In this document: positions 1-12,732 of the stretch, in pieces | Layout: each line of letters starts with the position of its first letter | Numbering within the stretch: position 1 is the stretch's first letter | Assembly (NCBI GenBank): GCA_030323885.1 | Contig: CM059200.1 | Span: 645,436-709,435, forward strand | Origin: Branchipolynoe longqiensis | Lineage: Eukaryota > Annelida > Polychaeta > Phyllodocida > Polynoidae | DNA length: 64,000 bases | Direction: 5' to 3' | Program-made: the position numbers and the translations under genes | The notes under the pieces: model-generated | Seen by the model: the letters and a program-made list of their open reading frames with translations, nothing else | The model's database searches: none | Told to the model about the DNA's origin: nothing

Positions 1-53
1 TAGTTCTCTATAATTATGAGGTTTACGGTGACCTTGGTGTGTGTGTTTGACAG

Positions 54-195
54 TGACGAGGCCAGTTCCACTGTCAATGTTTGTGAACCGAGCCAAGCGG
101 AGTGCGGCTGTGTCACATGCCACCCTCATCAATACCGTGTTGGAAAAGGTCAGGGAGGTCAAGCAGTACGACGAGGAGCTGCAGGTGGCTATGAG
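54..195 (+). CDS. AHCTF1: ELYS exon a
   Basis: Acceptor TTTGACAG ends at 53 and donor GTTAGT begins at 196. The exon enters with two bases of a split codon and leaves with AG. It encodes a short helical-looking stretch ([16 protein letters not shown]) that matches in position and pattern a conserved segment just after the ELYS helical domain, followed by [10 protein letters not shown]. The upstream exon is outside the window. Confidence 0.75.
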
Positions 196-3100
196 GTTAG
201 TTACATGTCTATTGAGCGCTCTTTTTGGATAAGATGTTTATTCAGTGGAATAAAATAGTTTTTAGCACTGCACTCTGATATGGTGCCCCTCGTTCTTAAA
301 TGTCAGATCCAAATGGCAACATGAATGGAACAAACGGCCAAATAACGTGTCGTGTGAGATCATCACATTTGTTGAAGAACTACCACACAGTTAGCGAAAT
401 GCTCCAAAAACCAAGTGGCCCAACCGGTCGCGTTTGCCCAATCGTTAGAGCATCGGCCTGACGTGCGAGAGATCGGGAGTTGCGTTCCCGATCGGGTCAA
501 GCCAACGACTTATAAAAATTGATACTTGTCGTTTCCTAGCCAGGCGCTCGGCATTAATAGGATAGGGCAAGGACTGGTTAGCTCAGTGTCAGGATAATGT
601 GACAGTGGGATATCAGGTCATGGTGCTGGAGGCCTGATTTTACAGTGGGACAGCACTATAAAGTCGCCATGAGTGCACACTGTCACAAGTCGGTGCACGT
701 CCTGATATGACCTTAGCTTTTGCCAGGACTTAAATAGAACTCCCAACAACCAACCAACCAAGTGGTCCTCCTCTGCTGCCGCATTGGCCACTGTTGGCTA
801 ACTGACGCCTTCTTACTAAAGGGCGGCTCCTTACCCGGAACGTTTTGTGTGTCAGCATCCAACGATGCTCAGTTAAGCACATGCTTCTTTATGTACAGTT
901 TATATCCTTTCAATAATGTGTTTTTAATGCAAACCTACCAGACGCGGTGTCCGAATCGGTAAGAGCAGTGGCTTTCCTTGCGGAAGGTCAGGAGTTTGAA
1001 ACCCAGCCGAGTGAAACGAATGAGCTACAAAATTGATATTTGTCTCTACCTAGCCTGGCACTAGTTATTTTGATCTACCTTTTTAATGTGACATTGAGAT
1101 GTCGATAAGATGACTACATATGATTTAGGCAGAACCATTGACATTGCTAATCATTGTAGTTAAATAAATACTTTTTTGCTAATGTTATTATGCACAACAG
1201 GCATGTCTACGTTTAGATAAAATCATGTTGCTAGGTAACATTGACGCAACCATAGTGGGGCTATTGCTTGCTGTGGACATTAATTGGTTTGTTTGCTGAC
1301 TGTGTTCTTCACTCACTTGCAGTACGTCTGAGTTGTCGGTGCCATCTGTGGAGCGGCATCCTGGACCCTTCATGTGTATCCCCATCACACCCAAGACACG
1401 ACCGAGACCTGGGTAAGTATACACACGCGGGTTTTAGAAGTATGTATGGCACTATTACTGGGCTGCATCTATCTGTGAATATGTGAATCCCTTGGTTTTG
1501 TTTAGGTTGAGCTATCAATCAGCCCAGCTTTATTATGATTCTTATTGGGGGGGGGGGGGGGTAATACACTTGTATTGAGTGCAAAATCATTGAAGTGTAT
1601 ATAAAGGACTCATTGTGATATTGGACTGTGGACAGTCTGATAACAGTTTATTTAGCATTGCCACAGACAATATTTATCTCTTAATGTAGTTACCGCCCTT
1701 ATTACATGCATTTATTCTATAGCATATCTGAATACAATGTCAACCGCCTTCAGTGAATTCAGAACAGTGCTCCTCGCATAGTAACAAGACTTGAACATGT
1801 GACCAGGTGGCACGAGTTCTTCGGAAATTTCATTAGCTATCAGTAAAACAGCGCGTTGAGTTCATAAAGATTTTGCAAACTGCTTCTAAAGCTATCAATT
1901 GTAAAGTGCCAGCATATCTTAAATCCTCTATCGCTAACGCTCAAATCATCCAGTCAGATATTATCCCTGTGTTTAGACTCAAATCATATGGCAATTATGC
2001 CTTTTGTGTAGCAGATACTAGTTTATGGAATACGTTGCCAGAGAATGCAAGAAAAGGAGAATCTCATAACCAAAAATTAATTCGTCCGAAGACCCGCCCG
2101 TTTATGGAAGTTTCTGCTGAATATAATTTGAAACTTTTGAACCAAGTTTTAAGTGTCACGTGCTAAGCTGTAATTTTATTACCAAAAGACATATTTGACC
2201 GATATGCAGGCCATTTAGAATTATGAAGAATTAAATATCCCTGCGTTTTGGTAAATTCATATCTTTCATGGTTTTGTGTACATTTACGAGATATGTCATG
2301 ATTCGTTATGGAACTCAATTCTAGTGACTTCATAATAGCACTATTTCTATTTGACGCAGCCATAATCAAGGGAACCACGCTTATTTAATAACCTTTTCAG
2401 AGCACTACAGGTCAAAATCAAAGCGACATGTGTTCCAAATGCTGAAAGAAACCCTTGGTCTTGCCACAGTTTGAGGTTATGTGGCTTTTTGGAGCGCTAC
2501 AGGCCAAAATCAAAGCAACGCATTGTAAAATATTCCGATTTACTGCATTGGTGGGGGAATGCAAATGTTCTATTACTGATCGGGTATACGTGACCAGGTG
2601 TGTATATGTAGGTGCTGGTGGTGCCTGATTGATTGTTAAATAGACATAGTGGTGCTGGCAGGACTGTGTGTAAGGGGCACTCAGAGCCTACCCCCTCCCC
2701 CCTCTGCTGGGTAGGATCACCACACTCAGGCTCAAGGCAGGTGGTGGCCAGGGGAGCCACACAGCTTGGTTGTGGTGGGCAGATCGCTGGTAGCCATGGG
2801 GACCAGGAATGCTGGATCCGTATTGGTGGAGCTAAGAATGCTTGTTTCCCATTGGGGGAAAATGGTGGGGTGATACTCTACAATGAACCCTTGTACCATA
2901 TAAATAATAAACCAGAGGCCTTGACTCTCTCTCTTCTTTCACACTTTAGACTCTTCCTTTCTCTTTGTCTGTATTGATTTCATTATAGCCTGCCTACACA
3001 ACCACAGATTTGAGCTTTAGCCACTCTACAAAACTGGTGACCACGACGAGTGGTAAATCTATTAGTTGGAGTAGAGGATTCAACTTTACTTTATGGAGAC

Positions 3101-6100
3101 CTCGTCTTTCAATCAATCAATAGTTCCATCCTCTAGTCGAGGGTTGGATGCAATGGTTCTCCACTTGTCCCGATGTTGTGCTGTTCTGATAGACTGTGAA
3201 TAATTCAAGCCTGTCCACTGTGAAATATTTGTAAACCATGATGTTCTTGGTCTCCCTCTCCCTCTGCTGCCATTCACCTTCCCTTCCAACAATGTACGGT
3301 ATATTGAACTCTGACGAATGATGTGGCCAAAATAAATAAGTTTCTTTGTCTGTATAGTGGCAAACAAGCTTTTCTTATTTTTAATTTTTCTGAGAACTTC
3401 TTTGTTGGTGATCTTCTTTGTCCATGATATTTTCATCATCCTTCGATAAGTCCACATCTCAAATGCTGCTAAACGTTTGTACATTTTCTTAGAGATTGTC
3501 CATGTCTCTGCCCCATACATTAGAGTAGACCACACATAACACTGAAGAATACGCTTCCTTGTTTGTATTAATATCTTACTTGATGTTAACACTCTATACA
3601 TTTTGGAGAATGTTGTTCGGGCTATTGTTATCCTTCTTTTAATTTCTTCCTCACATCTCCCATCATTTGTTATCTTTTGTCCGAGATATATGAATTCGGA
3701 TACTTGTTCTATGTTTGTGCCATCTATGGTTATATTGACATTTGGTTTATCTGTCTTTTTACTTATAACCATTGTTTTGGTCTTCCTGGCATTCATCTTC
3801 ATGTTGAATAGTATTCCAGCTTTATTGATTCTATTCACTATATCTTGTAGGTTTTTCTCACTGTCTGCTAGTATTACACTGTCATCGGCATATCTAAGAT
3901 TGTTGACGTTCATGCCACCTATTGTCACTCCCTTGCAATCTTCAATGTGTCTGAAAATCATCTCTGTGTACAGGTTAAATAGACATGGTGACAATACACA
4001 CCCCTGTCGAACTCCTCGTTTAATAATAACTTCATCCGATAGGCCCTGCTCCATTTTTATAAATGCACGTTGTGTCCAGTATAAGTTCACAATTAGTTTA
4101 ATGTCTTTGCCATTGACACCAATATCTTGTAAACATTTGATTAACAGTTCATGATTGACTCGGTCGAAGGCCTTCTCATAGTCAATAAAGCAGGCATAAA
4201 CATCCTGGTTCACTTCACAATAACGTTCACAAATCATTCTCATATTGAAAATCCCTTCACGTGTACCTCTTCCAGATATAAACCCACTTTGTACGTTACT
4301 GATTTGTTCTTCAATTTTCTGTCTGTTTCTCAGTAAAATTATTTTCAGGATCATCTTCAACATATGACTCATCAGGCTTAGTGTTCTGTACTCAGTACAC
4401 AATGTTGGTTTTAGCTTCTTTGGGAGTGGTACAAATATGGATGGATTCATTCATATTCAATGGTATAAATCCAGTCTCATAGATGTCAGTTACTAGCTTA
4501 TGAATGATTTGAATCCCCACTTCATCTAGTCCTTTTATCATTTCTGATGTTATCTGGTCACTTCCAGGAGCCTTACCTGCCTTTAGATCATTGATAGCCT
4601 TCTCAACCTCTGATACTAATATAATATTCCCATCTTCTTTCTCAATTGTGGGTGGGTTCCCTCTGTCATCATTGTATAGTTCGTTTACATATTCTTCCCA
4701 TCTGGACTTTATTTCATCTTCTTCAAAGAGCAGTTTGCCGTCTTTGTTCTTGATACATTTACTGCTTCTCTGTCTGTATCCTTGACCTGTTATCTCTTTC
4801 ACTTTCTTGTGCATCTCTCTTGAACGGTGTTGAGACTTTACAGCATGTTTAATAACCTTCCGAATGCCGAAAGGAGACCTTGCGACGGTTTTAGATTATG
4901 TGAGTTGTGTGCTTTCAGTGATGCAGTGGAGGTGGTGTACCCGAGTGTCCAGCACGCTGAGATGTCTGCTCACACCATGCTTACGCAGTCCCCCCCACAG
5001 AGGGGCTATGAGGCCAGCTCACCCTTCAGCACTCTGTTCAATAGTGTACAGCCCACCCACTTTAGCACCAGGTAAGTGCGCAGTCTGCGTTCAGGGATAA
5101 AAGATCTCCATGATTTCGCACATTTCTGCGATTTTTTATATTCACGGTTTAACATTCACCAAATGACAAGGAATGAGGATATTTATGACAGCCATTGATT
5201 ATTCCGAATCCCGTTCTTATATGACCTTAGGTGTTGCTAGAACATTAAATCCAAACTAGAAAGAGTTAGGCATTGGTGCTAATACAGTCACAATGACAGT
5301 TGAAACCTTACTTCTGGCATTTTTTCCCACGATTCCCTGACAGTGCTAATCCCATGGGGGAATATCTGCGTCTTCGTGTAATTTTGGCTTGTAATTAAAT
5401 TAAATAAAGTTTGAACTAAATTGGACTAGTGGTGCCCAGCGGTGAAAACAAGTAATAACACACTTATCCGTTATGAGCAGTGTAAATACATTCATCAACA
5501 AAAATTATATAAACAAATCATGGCTTGGTTCTGCTGGAACCCTCTAGGTGGTGCCAGGGTCTCTGACTGATTTCCACGTTTTTTTTTGCCACAGACCACT
5601 TTCGTGCCTTCATGTACTACCAACTGAATGAGATATACTGCCACAAGCCACAGTTTGTCTGTAGAAATTAGTGCATTCTTTGGGTTCTTTACAAAAAATG
5701 GTCATGGGATTCGAACCTTGGTTTCGAATCTGTGCGAGTCAAATGGATGACTTTAAATTGAACTCTAATTCTCCGCAATTGAAAATTCCCCATCTTAAAC
5801 GGACCAGGTTTAGGCCGTTGAGACTCATACCGTACTCCGACAAATGCTCTCCAAGCATACCTTTGCAGGTTTTCAGTTTATGTAACTTTATAAGTGTGGG
5901 GAGAGTGCTGAAATTGGTTGCTCCTGTTGTGTTGGGCTTAGTCCAGCAGCACTGACAGGCTTTTAGACAACAATATAGAGAAAGGTGTTAGAATTTGCAA
6001 TCTAAAATGCTAAAAATAAAGTTCAAATGTTTATTTCTCATAACCAGCTACTTTTTGTGTGAATAATTGATTAAATCATGTAGATTAATAGACTTTAAAA

Positions 6101-9100
6101 GTTGAATTGAGAGCTTTCTGTGGCTGCCATCTTGGTGGTTGCCATGGCTGTGTGGGGAACACCTCTAGGTCATGTGATAAGGGAATCCCACGTATGATGT
6201 CATTCATACGTCACAGACCTCAACTCTCCTCCAACATGTTCAGTGGCATGAACTGAACAAACTAAGCAAAGCTATGTTTGGAGAGCTTTTGATGCTGGAT
6301 TCGTTTGTATCTGGGTGAGGTATAACCAGCGACTTTAAGCAAGGAATGTAACCAGGGATGCATTCTATAGTGCGTGTTGACATATATTAGAGGTTTTACT
6401 GTATTTAAACTCCACAGGCTGAATTTACCTAATTAAATTTCTCTCTTTGCAATTTCAAAATAAATTAAATGTCCCTTGGAAACGCACGCTAAAACATGGC
6501 TTGAAGTCGTGATGGAATCTATTTGGTTTCTGAGTCTTCTTAAAGCTGCATAGTCCGATGAAGCATCAAATTTATAAAACCAAAACAAGTATCTCAATTT
6601 GATTCTACATATCTACCTTAAATACTGGTGCACTTGTTAAACATTTGTCACTGCATAGAAGGGAATACTGAGGCAATTTAATAGAACCTATTACTGCAGA
6701 AACCTATGGTGTCATAGTTTTGGCAAGCTTGCCAAAACTAATTTTGCTTGTTTGCACTTCAAATATCTCAAAAGTTCGCTATTTAAAATAAAAGTTACTT
6801 CACGTGAAATTAGGGTAGATTATAACGATCACCCTAATATGTTTATCTCAGAAAATGACAGAAACTCAAAACCCATCGGACTCAACTTTAAGTAATTAAA
6901 TTTCTCTATGTCGAAACATTTGGCTTTTTGTTCACTGATGCCATACAAATAGAAGCTATGGGAATGGATGGGCGTTTAAAAATATGCAGACATTCAACTG
7001 CTTTACAAACTTTTGCTTTGACAAAATAGCTCTGATCAATGAAACTTAATTTCCAGAATTGGAGAGTTCATGTCATGTTGCTCAATTATTTGTGAATGTC
7101 TATATTGCCATGTCAAAAGGGTGTGAACCATGTCAAAATATGCTGAATGTGATCTGTTGCAGCCGGCGACAAAGCCGGATAATGAATGCTGCAGCGCTCT
7201 CATTACTGAGGACACCACCCGTGCGAAGGCGGTCATCGTCCATGAGTCACGTGTCTGCGCCTCACTCTTCTTCCACACCGCAGTCCATCCTCAAAGTGCG
7301 CCACTCTGCATGTCCTGTAGAGAGCCCGTTAACTACCAAGTCAACAACTTTCACAGGTAAGCATTTAATGTAATACTCGACATGCTGTATTGTTTGTATT
7401 TACAACACTCAGTGTCTGTATAGGACTGTACTGCTAACTTGACCTGCTTTGGAAGTTTTACTAGCCAATGTTTCGATATGCCATTTGTCAGTGTTTTTAT
7501 GTGCAATTTGTCAAGTTTCAATCTGCTAGTTCTTAATGTTTCTATATGCTAGTTGTCGATGTTCCTGTATGCTTTTTGTCTATCTTTCTATCTGCTAGTT
7601 GTCTTTTATACATGATTTGTCTATGCTCCTGTACGCTTGTCATCAATGTTTCTAAATTTGCTAGTTGTCTATGTTTCTATCTGCTAGTTGTATATGTTTC
7701 TATCTGCTAGTTGTCAATGTTTCTATCTGCTAGTTGTCAATGTTTCTATCTGCTAGTTGTCAGTTTTTCAATACGTTCTCAGTGCTTTCAAAATGAGCCG
7801 GTGCATGCCGCCAGCATCGTCTACATGCTTACCTGTGACCTGTACTTTTGTCACAACGTAGACTATGCTCCAAAGTGCTGCATGTGCCACGGTGCCAAAG
7901 GAACAGCATCTGCAACTTCTACTTTTACAATTCCAACTCGTATCTCACTCTTTGAAAGGACTATCTATTTGTTGATATTCCTATTTGCTAATTTTCAATG
8001 TTTCTTATCTGCTATTTGTCAATGTTTCTATATGTTATTTGTCAATGGTTCTATATGCTAGCTCAATGTTTCTATCGGCTATTTGTCTATGTTTCTATGT
8101 TATTTGTCGATGGTTCTATATGGGAGTTCTCAATGTTTCTATTTGTTATTTGTCTATGTTTCTATATATGTTATTTGTCAATGGTTCTATATGCTAGCTC
8201 TCAATGTTTCTATCGGCCATTTGTATATGTTTCTATGTTATTTGTCGATGGTTCTATATGCTAGGTCTCAATATTTCTATCTGCTATTTGTCGATGGTTC
8301 TATATGCTAGTTCTCAATGTTTCTATCTGCTATGTTTCTATGTTATTTGTTGATGTTTCTATATGCCAGTTCCCAATGTTTCTATGTGCTATTGGTCTAT
8401 GTTTCTATGTTATTTGTCTATGTTTCTATATGCTAGTTCTCAATGTTTCTATCTGCTAGTTCGCAATGTTTCTATCTGCTATTTGTCTATATTTCTATAT
8501 ATTATTTGTCGATGTTTCTATATGATAGTTCTCAATGTTTCTATTGGCTATTTGTCTGTTTCTATATGTTATTTGTCTATGTTTCTGTATGCTAGTTATC
8601 AATGTTTCTATCTGCTATTTGTCTATGTTTCTTTATGTTATTTGTCTATGTTTCTATACGTTATTTGTCTATGTTTCTATATGCTAGTTATCAATGCCTC
8701 TATCTGCTATTTGTCTATGTTTCTATATGTTATATTCTATATGCTAGTTCTCAATGTTTCTATCTGCTATTTGTCTATGTTTCTATGTTATTTGTCTATA
8801 TTTCTATATGATAGTTATCAATGCCTCTATCTGCTATTTGTCTATGTTTCTATATATTATTTGTTGATGTTTCTATATGCTAGTTCTCAATGTTTCTATC
8901 TGCTATTTCTCTGTGTTTCTATATGTTATTTGTCTATGTTTCTATATTTTATTTGTCTATGTTTCTATATTGTATTTGTCTATGGATCTATATACTAGTT
9001 ATCAATGTTTCTGTTTGCTATTTGTTGTGTTTCTATGTGTTATTTGTCGATGTTTCTATATGCTAGCTCTCAATGTTTCTATTTGTTATCTTCAGAACAA

Positions 9101-12100
9101 TCTGTGACGGCTGACCTCTACCGTAAGCTCGACATGGACCAAACTGCTGACCCCCACTCGGCCCTCTCAAGCTCCACCTTCAGAACCATCCTCTCATCCA
9201 CTGTGTGTACTAGTACCAGCACCAGCTCGACACCCAAGCAACTACGCTTCTCCGTACCCGGCTCGCCAGACTCGACACCTGATGACCGAAGTAGTTCCAC
9301 CCCTTCACCCCAACCGCCAAACAATGTGGACATGGTTCTCCACAGTGCGCGCGACCGGAGTCCGACACCAGAACGGTTAGTGTGAGTTTGAATTGTCTAA
9401 CATGTCTTAGCATACTAGTCACAAGCTTAATCAGGTTTTTTTCCTTCGCTTTCTCAAAATGTAAGGCCCAAATTTATTACGGTGTGGAAATGTCATTAGT
9501 CCAGAAAGTAAACTTTCTATTTAAAAGAAGAAAAAAACTCGCTGAAACATGAATGTGCACAGACAGTTTTTTGTCTGTGACACTGGTCTCTTAGCTGCCA
9601 GGGGACTACGCGTTAAGGTTTTCAGGGTTATTTATGTGGGGCAGTGGGCTGCACGCTTCAAAGTTGGTTTTGTCTCATGCCTCACCAACATTTCTGTCAA
9701 TGTTCTGTAAGTGTAAGCAGCTGTTTGTAGCAGTTATACAAACACCTCTACTACTAGATCTTATGTATATTTTTCGCTATCAAATTGAATGCGATTTTCG
9801 GATCTTATTCACTCATCACTCACTCACTCACTCAGTCATTCAGTGACATTAATATGTAAGGGATGAAAGGTCTTCGCGTTGTCGCCGATTTTTCCGAGAT
9901 TTTTAATAATCGTAGGTTTCTGATCATTTTATAAGTTTTTTAATAAATTCAACCTGAGATATGTATCGCGATAATTGCGTGCACTCTCTCAATCTAGATA
10001 AACTGAGGAAAGCATCAAATTTCCGAAACGCAAACATTAAATAGCCATGAGTGCGCACACTAACAAGTCGGTATCCGTCCTGATATAACCTTAGATGTTG
10101 GCAGGATATAAACCCCAACAAACATAGCTTTGGTACAGAGACAGTTATCAGACGTGAGGTGTCATACAGTGCTCTCCAAACAGTCCTAGCCCTCATCTCC
10201 ACTGCCACAGATGCTTGGAGACCTTTTGCTGTCAACCAGACGGGATGGCTGAATGAGTTAGAGCGTCCGTCTCCCGTGTTGGTAGATCATGGGATCGTGG
10301 GTTCGAACCCTGGTCGAGTCAAACCAATGACTTAAAATTGATACTTGTCGCTTCCGAGGCTAGCGCTCGGCATTATTAGGATAGGGCAAGCACTGGTTGG
10401 CTCAGTGTCAGGATAATGTGACTGAGTGGGATATCAGGTCGTGGTGCTGGTGGCCTGGTATCCCAGGGGGTAGCACTATAAAGTCGCCATGAGTGCGCAC
10501 CGTCACAAGTCCGTACCCGTCCTGATATGACCTTAGATGTTGCTAGGACATAAAACAACAACAAACAAACAAGATCTTTTGCTGTCAGTATTGTGATTAT
10601 GTATCGCTCGCTGTAATTGTAAATTTCTGTTATTTTCTTGTTACACATCAGCTTCAACCCTGATGCATATACCACATATTGTAAGTAAGGTGTATTCGCC
10701 TGTCACGTGAAATGACACATACACAAGTAACGGTGGGTGGGTTGATTTAATTGCATCCCGGAAGGGAGGAAGTGTGGGTTCGAGTGGCATTCTAGGCCCG
10801 ATGTTTCCATTCCCACCCTGACATGACACTTGTGCCGTGACCAGAATTGTGTGCATGCAACGCATCGTATCATGTTGAACCTTCCATGTGTATGTCATCG
10901 ACTTGTGCTACCTGGATAATTGTAAGTATGACCGGTCACATCCACGTTGGTGGATGTAGTTGAACGTAGTGGAGGCTAGCCCCAGAATGGCAGGACCAGA
11001 CTGGGTGGCCGAATGCGTAGAGTGTCCGTCTCCTGTTTTGGGAGATCTGGAGATCCATACCCCTAAGTTTGTGGGTTCAAATCCAGGTTGAGTCAAACCG
11101 ATGACTTAAAAATTGATAGGTGTCGCTTCCTAGCCTGGCGCTCGCCGTTATTAGGACAGGGCGAGGACTGGTTGGCTCAGTGTCGGGATAATGTGACTGC
11201 ATGGGATATCCGGTCATGGTGCTGGTGGCCTGGTGTCCCAGTAGGGCAGCACTATAAAGTCACCATGAGTGTGCACTGTCACAAGTCGGTAACCGTCCTG
11301 ATATGACCTTAGATGTTGCTAAGATGTAAAACAACAAGCAAAACAGAATGTCAGAGTTCGAGAATCTCTCTCATTTGCAAAAACGCCCCTCATGATAAAA
11401 CTGTACCCAATTCTGTAGCTGTCATTCTGATGATACCTGGTCGGGGTGCTTTCCCATTCCTATATGCATCTTTTACCATCTCCCCAAAATTTGCTAAGAT
11501 GTTTTTAAAATTATAATTTCAGAAACTCTCCTAAGAACAACTCCACCATGGACATTGTGGGGATGGGCAGGCGGCGGATAGCCGCCGGTGACGTACATGT
11601 GGCCATGGAGACGGATGATGACGTCAAAGTGACATTCCAATCTCAGCAGGACGTCGTCATGAGTAAGTTGCGTCATTCTTAGCTTTGTTGGTGGGTCCTT
11701 CGAGTAAATAAGATAAATTTACAATTAATAGTGAGCATTCTGTGCAGAAGTGATGGTTAAATATTACATTGTCGTGAAAGTGGCCTTTGTACATGGTAAA
11801 ATCACCATCAATCAATCAATATGAATCGTTAGAGAAGTCCGGAGCAATGATCATTTTGGCGTCTATTTGAGGGAAATGGGACATTCTACACGGATGATAT
11901 TTTTCCGTTTTTAAGCGGATTTCCGTGTTTTGTTCACAGCCTGGGTGCATTATTTATATAGTTATAGGGGTACGGTAGCTAGCCTCTAGGACGGAAATTT
12001 GCCGTCGGGATAATAATCTTGGCATGGTTTCCGCTTTCTGTTGTTGCCTGAAACCACCATCATCCCTTTCTTATATGACCTTAGATGCAACTAGAACATC

Positions 12101-12701
12101 AAACCTAAACAAGAAAGTGTTTAGTGTGGGCGATAATGTAATCACACCAAGGCTAGTTGAAACTTGACTTCCGGTATTTTTCCGCGATTCCCTGACAGTG
12201 CTAAGTCTATGGGAGAAGATCCGCGTTGGCAGCCACATCTTTGCTTTCCATTGGTTGTTCTTCAGCGAGTTCTGAATGTTCCGTATTAGCTGCAACTGTC
12301 GCTACCTTAGCATCTGCGGTTTCACTGATGGCTACGGAACATTCAGAACTCGCTGAAGAACAACCAATGGAAAGCAAAGATGTGGCTGCCAACGCGGATC
12401 TTCTCCCACTTTCATCCCTGCTCTCCTAGCACTGTGCTGGCCACTTTCATTGATCAGTCAGTTGCGACTACCTTTAGAGAGTATTGAATGAAAATGAAAA
12501 TAGGCAGACTACAAGTTAAACGCATGAATATGGCCTTTGCTGGCAACATGGCGTAAAACAACCACAAACCAATCTTGGAGAGCGTTCTGCTATTATCACC
12601 CAGGCTCACTGTCTATTTCCCATTTTATTTCACTCAGATCACTTTCATGTCATGTGGACAGAAATTAGGTGGAGTTCTACAATTATAGGTTAATTAGCTG
12701 G

Positions 12702-12732
<31 letters not shown>

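Noticed and set aside
2633..2977. 114-codon plus frame in the LTR
   Set aside because: Not conserved in the second LTR copy at 36275-36828, which has stops and indels.
7985..9107. Long open frames of the [13 protein letters not shown] type, up to about 210 codons
   Set aside because: They exist in all plus frames because the underlying 23-bp minisatellite lacks stops; composition is only F, Y, C, L, S, V, I. They lie in an ELYS intron.
10222..10310. Functional tRNA gene
   Set aside because: A and B boxes are present, but the cloverleaf stems do not pair and the sequence continues into a SINE body shared with other copies.
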